Shown piece after piece: positions 7,588-15,709 of a DNA stretch of 24,884 nt; within the stretch, counting starts at the first letter, position 1, and every line of letters starts with the position of its first letter. The notes below the pieces were generated by a model, which was given only the letters and a program-made list of their open reading frames with translations, did not search any database and had not been told where the DNA came from. Where the stretch lies: the NCBI GenBank assembly GCA_049239925.1, contig JBMLTO010000104.1:1-24884 (forward strand), in the 5' to 3' direction. This DNA is from Legionella_A sp049239925 (lineage in GTDB: Bacteria > Pseudomonadota > Gammaproteobacteria > Legionellales > Legionellaceae). The translations under genes and the position numbers were made by a program.

Positions 7588-8694
7588 CTACAGTGCTGCA
7601 ACGTCGCACAATACATCAGCTAATACTGCGCATATTTTCTCCTGATCAACTTGGGTTAAATATGGATGCATGGGTAAACTAATCACATTAGTTACAGCAG
7701 CTTCCGTATTTGGATAATGCTTTATCTCAGGATATAAATCTTTCAAAATAGGTTGCTGATGTAAGCCTAATGGATAATGAACAGCAGTCGGGATTCCCTG
7801 CATTTCCAACAGATGCTGCACACGATCACGATTTTCAATTTCAATGGTGTATTGAGCGTAGACACTCGTATTGCCTTGTTTAATCATTGGTTTTTTTATT
7901 TGTGCGGGAAGTAGCTTCTCATACTGCGCTGCTACTTGTTGGCGCAACATGATTTCTTCTGGAAAAATCTCCATTTTCTCTAACAAAAATGCCGCTTGTA
8001 TGGTATCCAACCTCGCAGTAAGTCCTAAACTTGTATGATAATAGCGTTTAGATTGGCCATGAATGCGAATTTCAGCCATCTTCTTTGCAAGCAAGGGATC
8101 ATTGGTAAAACAGGCACCCCCATCACCATAACACCCCAATGGCTTTGAAGGAAAGAAACTGGTACAACCGATTGTTGTTAACCCACATGATTTCCGATCG
8201 TTATAACTGGCCCCAAAGCTTTGCGCCCCATCCTCAATCACAGGTAACTTATAATGGCTTGCAATTTGATTAATTTCATTAAAATCCGCACATTGCCCAT
8301 ACATGCTAACAGGCATAATTGCTTTTGTTCTAGTCGTTATCGCTGCTTCAATCAAGCGATAATCAATATTATACGTATTTGGATCTATATCGACAAAAAC
8401 AGGTTTGGCACCCAATAAAGCAATCACTTCAGCTGTTGCAAAAAAACTAAAAGGAGTAGTTATCACCTCATCTCCAGGACCTACGCCTAAAGCCATGAGT
8501 GCAATTAATAGTGCATCCGTGCCACTAGAAACTGATATAGCATGTTCAACACCCACAAAACCAGATAATTTTTGCTCAAACTCACTGATTTCTGGCCCCA
8601 TAATATAGGCACCATGGTTCAATATAGTCTTGAATCTATCTAATAGCTTTGATTCAATTCTATTTGACTGGGTTTTTAGATCAATAAATTGCAT
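7588..8694 (-). CDS. wbpE: DegT/DnrJ/EryC1-family sugar aminotransferase, WbpE-like
   Basis: 368 residues, a PLP-dependent aminotransferase. The Schiff-base lysine is K184 in FFPSKPLGCYGDGG, the PLP-ring aspartate is D155 in IEDGAQSFGA, and SSGTDAL (56-62) binds the phosphate. From the remembered sequence of Pseudomonas WbpE, many blocks agree (PGDEVIT, MALGVGPGD, PVSMYGQCADF, SLPMHPYL). WbpE aminates the 3-keto group of UDP-GlcNAc-3-keto-uronate; a 4-keto sugar made by the adjacent dehydratase is the alternative substrate. The ATG has AAGGA at 8 nt. It is the first gene of a two-gene minus-strand unit. Confidence 0.88.
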   Translation of the reverse strand: MQFIDLKTQSNRIESKLLDRFKTILNHGAYIMGPEISEFEQKLSGFVGVEHAISVSSGTDALLIALMALGVGPGDEVITTPFSFFATAEVIALLGAKPVFVDIDPNTYNIDYRLIEAAITTRTKAIMPVSMYGQCADFNEINQIASHYKLPVIEDGAQSFGASYNDRKSCGLTTIGCTSFFPSKPLGCYGDGGACFTNDPLLAKKMAEIRIHGQSKRYYHTSLGLTARLDTIQAAFLLEKMEIFPEEIMLRQQVAAQYEKLLPAQIKKPMIKQGNTSVYAQYTIEIENRDRVQHLLEMQGIPTAVHYPLGLHQQPILKDLYPEIKHYPNTEAAVTNVISLPMHPYLTQVDQEKICAVLADVLCDVAAL

Positions 8695-8755
8695 TATTTA
8701 TATCCTTGCAAAGAAAAATGGGATAATTTTGAAAATCGCGAACATAGGTAAAGAT

Positions 8756-8764
8756 ATCATAGCA
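8756..8764 (-). promoter_or_regulatory. Extended -10 promoter for the aminotransferase-dehydratase unit
   Basis: On the minus strand TGCTATGAT forms an extended -10 (TGn plus TATGAT), about 60 bp before the ATG at 8694. The same nine bases occur on the plus strand at 17742-17750 upstream of trhO. The -35 region is poor, as allowed for extended -10 promoters. Confidence 0.4.
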
Positions 8765-8876
8765 GTCTATAAAAAGATTTTGTTACCGATACATTTTAAT
8801 AACCTTATACACAACCAGAAGAATTGCGCATAGCAGCTTATAACAGTTAACGAAAAAATAGCTAGAGCAAATAATG

Positions 8877-8905
8877 TTGATACGCTAGTATTGTAGTGCT
8901 AATAT
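8877..8905 (+). promoter_or_regulatory. Promoter of the methyltransferase gene
   Basis: TTGATA (8877-8882), a 17-bp spacer and TAATAT (8900-8905) preceded by TGC make a -35/extended -10 pair. Transcription would start near 8912, giving a leader of about 118 nt before the GTG at 9030. Confidence 0.5.
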
Positions 8906-9029
8906 TTTGCAAGATACTAACAACCCCCCACAAATTAGTCAAACTCTAGCTTTTATTCTCAAAGAGTATTCGCAATATAGGGGTAAATGGCGATATACTA
9001 TTTTGATAATTTGTATCAAGGATAATTGC

Positions 9030-9848
9030 GTGACCTTAAAGGGCATGTATCACAACATTGCTAATCATTACACAACAGCAGATCGATTTGGCTCAATTAG
9101 TGAAAGCCATTCTTGTGCTATTGAGCAAATAAGAAAGCATCAACTAGGATTAAGAAGTTGCTACAAGGTTCTTGATTTTGGGGTAGGTACTGGCTCATTT
9201 TTAAAGCAATTACAACAAGTGATGCCTGAAGCAGAACTAACCGGAATAGATATCTCTTCAGACATGCTAAACAAGGCATGCCAAACATTATCGCTACATG
9301 CAATTCATACCAGTGCTACCGAAGCAAGCCATTATTTACCACATCACAGCCAAGATCTAGTGCTTGCCCATTTCATTAATGCCTACATCCCTATTCATAC
9401 TCTTTTTAACCAAGCAAATCTACTTGCACGTGCCAACGGTCACTTTTCGCTAATTACGACAACCTATGATTCTTTTCCCGAAGCCCAACAACAACTGGCT
9501 AATTTTATTGCTGAAGATTCCTTATTAAGTAGTATTGTTGGACATTATTATAAGGCCATCGTTAAGAATACAACTGTAGCAGCCGGCAAAGAGGAACTCA
9601 TACAAGCGTTAGAACAGCATGAATTTGAGATAATTGAGCACCATCGACTACAAATTCCCATCCTATTTAATAATATTGATGAATTAGCTTTGTTTGGAAT
9701 TGATGGAACATGGTTTTTAAACAGCATCACGATGCGCATGCTACCCAAAAACTTTCTGATTCAGCGACTAAAAAGATTATTCAGTAAAATTTTTACATTC
9801 CCCTGTAGAGATACTCATATCATTGATATCATATTGGCTAAAAAATAA
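9030..9848 (+). CDS. Class I SAM-dependent methyltransferase, substrate unknown
   Basis: 272 residues from the GTG at 9030. The Rossmann core is clear: motif I VLDFGVGTGSFL (about 47-58), GIDISSDML (about 72-80) as the acidic loop binding the SAM ribose, and a hydrophobic strand near 108-116. This layout is common to small-molecule and quinone/lipid methyltransferases, so the substrate cannot be read. The GTG is chosen because AAGGA sits 7 nt upstream; the in-frame TTG at 8907 would start before the predicted transcript and adds 41 atypical residues, and the ATG at 9045 has its AAAGG too close. It stands alone, divergent from the sugar genes and convergent with lipA. Confidence 0.78.
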   Translation: MTLKGMYHNIANHYTTADRFGSISESHSCAIEQIRKHQLGLRSCYKVLDFGVGTGSFLKQLQQVMPEAELTGIDISSDMLNKACQTLSLHAIHTSATEASHYLPHHSQDLVLAHFINAYIPIHTLFNQANLLARANGHFSLITTTYDSFPEAQQQLANFIAEDSLLSSIVGHYYKAIVKNTTVAAGKEELIQALEQHEFEIIEHHRLQIPILFNNIDELALFGIDGTWFLNSITMRMLPKNFLIQRLKRLFSKIFTFPCRDTHIIDIILAKK

Positions 9849-9889
9849 TCATTAATCAAATAATTAACCGCGAGTCAATCGCATCGTCT

Positions 9890-10873
9890 TTAAAGACCAA
9901 GATTATCACGTTTAAAGACACGATCAGCGCGATAACTTGAGCGAACTAATGGTCCTGATGCCACTTCAAAAAAACCTTTCTCTAAACCAATTTCTCGAAA
10001 TTTGATGAACTGCTCCGGAGTAACATAACGTTGTACCAGCAAATGATTTTTGGTCGGTTGCAAATATTGTCCTAAGGTTAAAATATCCACTTGATTGGCA
10101 CGTAAATCATCCATTGTTTTTATAACTTCTTCATCAGTTTCACCTAAACCGAGCATCAAACTAGTTTTAGTTAATACATTCGGAGCATAGCGTTTGACAT
10201 GCGCTAAAACAGCAAGCGTTTGTGAATAACTAGCACGATTATCTCGGACAGGATGCGTTAAGCGCTCAACAGTTTCAATATTCTGCGCAAATACATCAAC
10301 CCCCCCATTGACGAGCACTTCAATATCCTTTAATACGCCTTGAAAATCTGGCGTAAGAGCTTCAATTCTAGTTTTTGGACAACGAGCTTTTATTGCTGCT
10401 ATAGTCTTGGCATAGTGGCTTGCACCTCCATCGGGAAGATCATCACGATTGACAGAAGTTAGCACAACATAATCGAGGTTCATTAACTCAACCGTTCTCG
10501 CGGTATTTTCTGGCTCGTCTGAATCTAGCCAACCTTGTGGATTGCCAGTATCTACAGCACAAAACCGACAAGCACGCGTACAAACAGCACCCATCAACAT
10601 AATAGTTGCTGTACCATGCGACCAACACTCAGCTATATTAGGGCATTTGGCTTCTTCACAAACAGTTGATAACTGATGAGCTTTTACTTGCTCTTTTAAT
10701 CGCTCGTAGGCAGGACTTATTTGATTAACAATCCTTAACCATTCCGGTTTAGACAACCGTTCATTATTAGCTGTGCTAGTCTTTACGCCATCTTTAATTG
10801 CGACAAATCCCTGCGTTGTCTTATATTTTTTACCGCTGGCAATAATGATTGGAATATCAGATAACTTGCTCAT
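9890..10873 (-). CDS. lipA: Lipoyl synthase (LipA)
   Basis: 327 residues, the usual length. A radical-SAM enzyme that inserts two sulfur atoms into protein-bound octanoyl groups to form lipoyl cofactors for 2-oxoacid dehydrogenases and the glycine cleavage system. The radical-SAM cluster is CTRACRFC (C98, C102, C105). The auxiliary sulfur-donating cluster uses C72, C77 and C83, and the conserved RSSYRAD ends the protein. Start: the frame is open up to a TTG at 10924; ATG codons occur at 10885 and 10873. The latter is preferred because MSKLSDIPIIIASGKKY resembles the start of gammaproteobacterial LipA; neither has a strong ribosome site. lipB is not adjacent here; lipA closes the minus-strand run. 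Confidence 0.95.
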   Translation of the reverse strand: MSKLSDIPIIIASGKKYKTTQGFVAIKDGVKTSTANNERLSKPEWLRIVNQISPAYERLKEQVKAHQLSTVCEEAKCPNIAECWSHGTATIMLMGAVCTRACRFCAVDTGNPQGWLDSDEPENTARTVELMNLDYVVLTSVNRDDLPDGGASHYAKTIAAIKARCPKTRIEALTPDFQGVLKDIEVLVNGGVDVFAQNIETVERLTHPVRDNRASYSQTLAVLAHVKRYAPNVLTKTSLMLGLGETDEEVIKTMDDLRANQVDILTLGQYLQPTKNHLLVQRYVTPEQFIKFREIGLEKGFFEVASGPLVRSSYRADRVFKRDNLGL

Positions 10874-10932
10874 TTCATTACTCATGTGTTCGATTATTTC
10901 TAATGATCCCAAATTATCATCCAAGGATCAAA

Positions 10933-12114
10933 TTAATTCTTTATATCCATTACTCGCTCAACGTATCTCGCCATTAATAGAATAGAAACAACTGATACCA
11001 TTGAAAGCAGTAAATTAGCTAAGCACTGAGGATAAATCAGCAAAATAATACTAATCCATATCAGCGCAGCAAAGCCGCATCCTTGCAATCTAGCATGCCA
11101 GATGGACCATTTTTTTTTGCTTATATAAAGGTAAATCACCAAAAATAAGCTGCTGGGCAACAGAGTAATACATAAGTAAGCCATTCGATAAAACAACCGA
11201 TATAATCCAGTAAATTGCATATTATCCATCCATTGTTCAAACGATAACGTTATGCTAGCAGAACAACCCTGTTGATAGAGATAAGCAATCATCGTGATTA
11301 AAAAAAATAATGGCGTTACAAGAAACATATAAGATGACACGGTACCCTTTAAATAGTTCGCATAGTACCAAAATAAATAAGCAAATAATCCTATAGATGT
11401 CATAGCACTGATTATTCTTAACCCATCACTTAAGTAAAGGGCAGGAAATAACTGCATCAAGCCATGAGCAACAGAGCTAGCTACGATAAAAGTTATTCCA
11501 AGGATACACTGTATCTTGAGATCAGCGGAATAAAGCCACAAAAAAGATAACAGCAGCAATAGATTAAATAATGAACAGGATGCTATTGCATCCATCAAAG
11601 CAGTAGATATCAAAATCATACTATTTGAATTTTTTTGTGCTTTCAAATGGACCTGACTGGCTAAGCTTTGCTGGCGAAGCACCTCTTTAGTTGTATCACT
11701 TAACAGGCCTTCATTAATTATATCCTGGCGACAAATATCTAAACCATGCATTAGAGCATTGCCATCCAACTCAGCAGAAGCAAACCCTATCCAATGAGTT
11801 TCACAAAAAAAAATAGCAGGAACAGCGTAATTAGTAGAGTTCACTTCTTGTAAACGCTGGTGAAATGCATGTAAAGCTTTTTTGTCTTTGTTAATCCAAT
11901 GACGGTTAATCAATATCCATGGCTTTTTTTTCTGCAGTTGAGCAAAAAAAACATCGGCTTTTTGACAATGGACACACGTTGATGATAAAAATAAATCGAC
12001 TGATAGTTGAATTGGCTTTTCACCATGAGAAACTGGCGCAGCCACTGCCCCCATACCAATTGCCATACTATATAGCCCCAAAAAAGCCATTAATAATGCG
12101 GTCACCCTACTCAT
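10933..12114 (-). CDS. Secreted thioredoxin-like domain fused to a polytopic membrane domain
   Basis: 393 residues. A signal peptide (1-26, probable cut after AVAA) leads to a short thioredoxin/glutaredoxin-like domain with CVHC (C47, C50), so the redox site should lie in the periplasm. Residues about 165-390 form six to seven transmembrane segments. The first, ALMDAIASCSLFNLLLLLSF, resembles the DGxNPCA helix of DsbD/CcdA-type electron-transfer membrane proteins, but the NP is replaced and only the cysteine is kept. This could be a reduced relative of a thiol-electron relay; the assignment is tentative. The ATG has GGAG at 5 nt. It lies 55 bp after the LABN gene and 59 bp before lipA. Confidence 0.7.
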   Translation of the reverse strand: MSRVTALLMAFLGLYSMAIGMGAVAAPVSHGEKPIQLSVDLFLSSTCVHCQKADVFFAQLQKKKPWILINRHWINKDKKALHAFHQRLQEVNSTNYAVPAIFFCETHWIGFASAELDGNALMHGLDICRQDIINEGLLSDTTKEVLRQQSLASQVHLKAQKNSNSMILISTALMDAIASCSLFNLLLLLSFLWLYSADLKIQCILGITFIVASSVAHGLMQLFPALYLSDGLRIISAMTSIGLFAYLFWYYANYLKGTVSSYMFLVTPLFFLITMIAYLYQQGCSASITLSFEQWMDNMQFTGLYRLFYRMAYLCITLLPSSLFLVIYLYISKKKWSIWHARLQGCGFAALIWISIILLIYPQCLANLLLSMVSVVSILLMARYVERVMDIKN

Positions 12115-12169
12115 TTAAGCTCCACTGGTTAGCATTTTTCAAGTAATCACACTTGATTGGTTTATGGTA

Positions 12170-12463
12170 TTAGTTATTATATGGCTTTGCCTGGCATGAC
12201 GATCGCTCTCGATGAATGAGGTATAAATTACGAGAATAAATGAATATTCCAGTTGATTGCCCTAGAATGAAAACAGGATCTGCTTTATAAATCGAGTAAA
12301 ACAACAATATCACACCACCGAATAAACTTAGATACCAAAAAATAACCGGAATAATGCTACGTTTTTCTTTTTCACTGACTAACCACTGAATAATAAATCG
12401 TGCAGAAAAGATAGCTTGCCCTAAAAAACCAATCATCAACCAGATATAATCATTTTTCAACAT
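12170..12463 (-). CDS. LABN-domain membrane protein (lipid A biosynthesis N-terminal domain family)
   Basis: 97 residues. The protein is a small three-helix membrane protein matching the pattern of the LABN domain: GQxxFxxRFIIQWxxSE (15-31), then PxxFWYLSLFGG and DPVFILGQSTGIFIYSRNL (62-80). Family members commonly sit next to a GT2 glycosyltransferase and an ArnT-like enzyme, as here; the biochemical role is unclear, possibly helping lipid-linked sugar handling or flipping. The start has GGAG at 7 nt and overlaps the end of the GT2 gene by 14 bp, so the two are coupled. Confidence 0.85.
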   Translation of the reverse strand: MLKNDYIWLMIGFLGQAIFSARFIIQWLVSEKEKRSIIPVIFWYLSLFGGVILLFYSIYKADPVFILGQSTGIFIYSRNLYLIHRERSSCQAKPYNN

Positions 12464-13187
12464 TTGTTATCTCCGGACAACATGGCCTTCTCAGCAACCA
12501 ACGCATACCAATTAAATCATGTATACCAACAAAAAGACGATTCAATACACCGTACTTAGAAACGCCAAAACACCTAGGACGATGATTAACTTCAATATTA
12601 ATCAATGAAAACCTAGCTCGTTTGAATAAAGCCGGTAAAAAACGATGCATATGATTAAAGTGAGGAAGAGCTAAAAATGCTTCGCGGGGAAATAGTTTTA
12701 AGCTGCAACCGGTATCTGAACAATCATCATTCAACAACCTACGTCTAATACTATTACCTATTTTTGAGGATAACCTACGTAGTTGACTATCATCTCGATT
12801 TTTTCGATTTCCAAGGACTACAGTATTATTGTCTGCTAATTTCATGACTAACTTGGGAATATCAGCAGGATCATTTTGGCCGTCGCCATCAAGAGTGACC
12901 AACAAAGCATGACGAGCAGCTCTTGCCCCAGTTAATAGGGCAGCGCTTTGACCATAATTTTTTTTATGACAAAGTACTTGTACATTAGTGTGTGCGCTCA
13001 AAAGCTCGGTTAAGCGTGCAGTTGTGCCATCAGTACTACCATCATCTACAAAAATAATTTCGTAATCGTATTGGTTAATAGGAAGGGCTGCTACAATTTC
13101 TTGATATAACTGATTAACGTTATCCACTTCGTTATAAACGGGAATTATTACAGATAAAGCTACCTGTTGTTCTGATGATGTCATCAA
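12450..13187 (-). CDS. GT2 family glycosyltransferase (polyprenyl-phosphate glycosyltransferase, DPM1/ArnC-type)
   Basis: 245 residues with a GT-A fold. The nucleotide-sugar motif is FVDDGSTDGT (D48, D49) and the metal-binding DxD is DGDGQNDPAD (D100, D102). It most likely moves a sugar from a nucleotide donor to undecaprenyl phosphate on the inner face of the membrane, giving the donor for the ArnT-like enzyme encoded two genes upstream. Unlike E. coli ArnC, there are no C-terminal transmembrane helices, as in soluble DPM1-type enzymes. The sugar cannot be read from sequence. Two tandem ATG codons; an AGG lies upstream. Confidence 0.87.
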   Translation of the reverse strand: MMTSSEQQVALSVIIPVYNEVDNVNQLYQEIVAALPINQYDYEIIFVDDGSTDGTTARLTELLSAHTNVQVLCHKKNYGQSAALLTGARAARHALLVTLDGDGQNDPADIPKLVMKLADNNTVVLGNRKNRDDSQLRRLSSKIGNSIRRRLLNDDCSDTGCSLKLFPREAFLALPHFNHMHRFLPALFKRARFSLINIEVNHRPRCFGVSKYGVLNRLFVGIHDLIGMRWLLRRPCCPEITNVEK

Positions 13188-13246
13188 CTGCCTATGCTAC
13201 TCATAAAAATTTTTATTATACAGCAACTCATGATAACTGTCTGCCA

Positions 13247-13969
13247 TCAGATCAGCGGATCATTAATAGCTTGATCGCTAACAACCGATTTAGATGGCAT
13301 ATAGATTCCCAACAACAAATTATTCTTACGTAACCACCAAGTTAATAAACCAATTTCAATGCATGCTAAGTAACTGGCAACTAATACATCACTTAAATAA
13401 TGATTGGTTAACATAACTCGGGTCGCCGCAATGAATAAACCAATGGTCAAAAACTTTGCCATATGTCGCGGATAAATAACACTAAGACCAGCAAAAAATC
13501 CCATCACAACCGTGGTGTGCCCAGAAGGACATGACCAAAAAGAAGCTTGCGCGTGTAAACCATAAAATCCATATAAATTATTATCAAAAAGCAAACTAGG
13601 CCGAGCGCGACCCAATAAAATCTTCATCACTAAACAAATCAAGCTAGGCAACAATGTACATAACAGCAGAAACCATGCACGCTCTTCTGCCAATGTATAG
13701 GATTTGATATAACGATAATACAAAGCGATAATACTTAAACTCACAAAATAAAGAGCGCCTACCCCCAAATGCGTGATCAAATTTAGAACAGAAAGGTAAT
13801 ATCCAAGATCTAAGCGATGAAAATAGTAAGCCAAAGGGATGTCTACATATAAAAATGTTGCTGTGATTAAACTCATATAAGCTACTATCACCCAAGGATT
13901 AATCATCAAAGCCCAAAACCGTTGAAATACTAGCATATTGTCAAGTCTCTCTGTATTATAATCAGACAT
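13247..13969 (-). CDS. PAP2 (type 2 phosphatidic acid phosphatase) membrane phosphatase
   Basis: 240 residues with about six transmembrane segments. All three PAP2 motifs are present: KILLGRARP (K116 to P124), CPSGHTT (PSGH 148-151) and TRVMLTNHYLSD with H190 and D194 as catalytic residues (the first position is Thr rather than Ser). Such enzymes remove phosphate from undecaprenyl pyrophosphate, phosphatidic acid or lipid A (LpxE/LpxF-like). Next to the ArnT-like and GT2 genes a lipid A or carrier-lipid phosphatase role is likely but unproven. The ATG overlaps the ArnT-like stop by 8 bp (ATGTCTGA) and has little ribosome site, so it depends on coupling. Confidence 0.88.
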   Translation of the reverse strand: MSDYNTERLDNMLVFQRFWALMINPWVIVAYMSLITATFLYVDIPLAYYFHRLDLGYYLSVLNLITHLGVGALYFVSLSIIALYYRYIKSYTLAEERAWFLLLCTLLPSLICLVMKILLGRARPSLLFDNNLYGFYGLHAQASFWSCPSGHTTVVMGFFAGLSVIYPRHMAKFLTIGLFIAATRVMLTNHYLSDVLVASYLACIEIGLLTWWLRKNNLLLGIYMPSKSVVSDQAINDPLI

Positions 13970-15608
13970 TACTAAAACTTATTAAATAAAGATGAATCCA
14001 TCGCCCTTTGCTATAGTTATAACCTTTTAAATCAGCAAGAATCTGATAATTTTTTTTGGCAATTATATGATCAAAATTTTCTTGGTCAATCAAAAGAAGT
14101 GATTTGGGTTTCGCCAATAGCGCCGCTTCAGCCTCTTGCAAAGATAAATACCGTACTCGTTTGGTATTCAAATACATCACAAGGCTTGGCTCACCATATC
14201 CTACTACCAAGAGTGGGCTTTCATCTGAAACAAGATTATGATTAATCAGTTGTGCTGTATTTCTAGAAATCCATAACGGTTCCAATTGCGGCAATAATCG
14301 AGAAAAAATAAGTGGGTAACACACCAGAGCTACCGATAATACAGCAATAATTGCGTATTCATACTTTGCTCGCCAAGCGTAATAACAACTAAAAGATGCA
14401 ATCAATATCATTGAAATTGATACAATAATTCCAATAATGGTCAATTTTTGAAGCAACAACAGTGGGAGCAATAGCAATACTACCGCTAAAGCACCTGTCA
14501 ATATAAGCCAAGAACATTGCAATAGCGACAATAATTTTTTTGATAATATCCGATGCTGGCCATGAAAAACAGCTAACGCACATAACAAAGCCAGCGGAGG
14601 AAATGTTGGTAAAATATACTGTGGTAATTTTGTCGGCATAACTTCAAAAAAAATCCATGTCGGAACAATCCATGCCAATAAAAACCTAACCATGGTCTCG
14701 TTGCGATGATCCCAGGCATAACTCAATCCTTGCCATAGAAACAATGATACAGGCCAGAAAGTCAACGGTAAAATCGTCAGATGAAAAAAGGGAGGTTTGC
14801 CATGTGATTCATGACTACCCTGAAGTTTAGGCAATAAATCCTTCTGAATCATTTGTATTAAATAATTGCTATGCTCAGCATGATTCACGAAGGTTAGCCA
14901 AACCAAACTAAACACCAGTAATGAACTTAGTCCAAAGAAGCTGTATAACTTTTTTAACCATTGAGCATTACCTTCGATCCAACAAAGAGTCAGGATTGAT
15001 AAAGCTCCAACTAACGGTGTAACTCCCTTTAAGAGCAACCCAATGGCCATCGCTAACCAAAACAATATTGCCCAGCTAACACAAGTAGCGACCTGGTTTT
15101 TTGCGTTATAGTAGATAACCCATAGCGATCCTTGCATCACAATAACTGTCAATAACAAAGCACTATCGATAACAGCCATATGTGATTCTACTTGCATCAA
15201 CAAGGTGGATGCTAAAAAAAGGGCCGTTGTCAGCGCAATCTGATCGTTAACGAAACGACGCGCAAAAAAGAAAATTGCTAATACCGATAGCAAACCACCC
15301 ATGAGTGAGGGCAAACGATATGGCCAAATCAGCGTTGCATCGCCATGACTAAACAAATGTATACTAGCTGCTTGTAACCAGTTAATACCAGGTGGTTTTT
15401 GAAATCGAGTTTGCTCTTGAAAGCGTATTTGGAAATACTGGCCACTTTGAACCATTTGCCGAGTAGCCTGGCTGAAATGTGCTTCATCACGATCCACGAC
15501 TGGTAAATTGGCTAACCCCGGGATAAATAAGAATAATGAAAAAAAAGTTATGAGCAAGTATGCTGAGCAAGTGCGCAATGATCTAGACTCCCTATCAAAA
15601 AAAAGCAT
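13962..15608 (-). CDS. ArnT-like membrane glycosyltransferase (GT83/GT39, PMT_2 superfamily)
   Basis: 548 residues, a polytopic protein with about 12 transmembrane segments. The first periplasmic loop carries the catalytic-region motif VVDRDEAHFSQATRQM (D39, D41, E42) and RFQKPPGINWLQA, both typical of ArnT and related transferases that use an undecaprenyl-phosphate sugar on the outer face of the inner membrane. Acceptors in the family are lipid A phosphates or other surface glycolipids. The gene begins a probable operon with PAP2, GT2 and LABN. Whether the sugar is aminoarabinose is doubtful, since no Arn pathway genes are here. The start has TAGGT about 8 nt upstream. Confidence 0.87.
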   Translation of the reverse strand: MLFFDRESRSLRTCSAYLLITFFSLFLFIPGLANLPVVDRDEAHFSQATRQMVQSGQYFQIRFQEQTRFQKPPGINWLQAASIHLFSHGDATLIWPYRLPSLMGGLLSVLAIFFFARRFVNDQIALTTALFLASTLLMQVESHMAVIDSALLLTVIVMQGSLWVIYYNAKNQVATCVSWAILFWLAMAIGLLLKGVTPLVGALSILTLCWIEGNAQWLKKLYSFFGLSSLLVFSLVWLTFVNHAEHSNYLIQMIQKDLLPKLQGSHESHGKPPFFHLTILPLTFWPVSLFLWQGLSYAWDHRNETMVRFLLAWIVPTWIFFEVMPTKLPQYILPTFPPLALLCALAVFHGQHRILSKKLLSLLQCSWLILTGALAVVLLLLPLLLLQKLTIIGIIVSISMILIASFSCYYAWRAKYEYAIIAVLSVALVCYPLIFSRLLPQLEPLWISRNTAQLINHNLVSDESPLLVVGYGEPSLVMYLNTKRVRYLSLQEAEAALLAKPKSLLLIDQENFDHIIAKKNYQILADLKGYNYSKGRWIHLYLISFSNV

Positions 15609-15679
15609 GATAGTTGACCTAGCATGTAAATTCTAGTCTATGAAGCTATGTTGTTATAGAATGAATATGGCGTAACTAG

Positions 15680-15687
15680 ATTATACT
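15680..15687. promoter_or_regulatory. Overlapping divergent -10 boxes
   Basis: TATAAT reads on the minus strand at 15680-15685 (towards the ArnT-like gene) and TATACT on the plus strand at 15682-15687 (towards the protease). The boxes overlap, so transcription could be mutually exclusive. Neither has a convincing -35 hexamer. Confidence 0.3.
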
Positions 15688-15709
15688 CAGATTCATACAA
15701 GAGACATTA

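Larger units (their letters stand above)
8695..9029. other. Divergent intergenic region of about 335 bp
   Basis: This AT-rich stretch separates the minus-strand aminotransferase from the plus-strand methyltransferase and holds the two promoters listed below. The plus-strand methyltransferase frame stays open from a TTG at 8907, but the inferred transcription start lies after that codon and the encoded peptide looks non-coding. I see no RNA gene here. Confidence 0.45.

Noticed and set aside
8630..8833. Plus-strand open frame of 67 codons upstream of the methyltransferase
   Set aside because: It overlaps the start of the aminotransferase and its promoter on the other strand, and reads as AT-rich non-coding sequence.
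13644..13895. Minus-strand open frame of 83 codons inside the PAP2 gene
   Set aside because: It is an out-of-frame shadow on the same strand; the PAP2 frame has all the family motifs.
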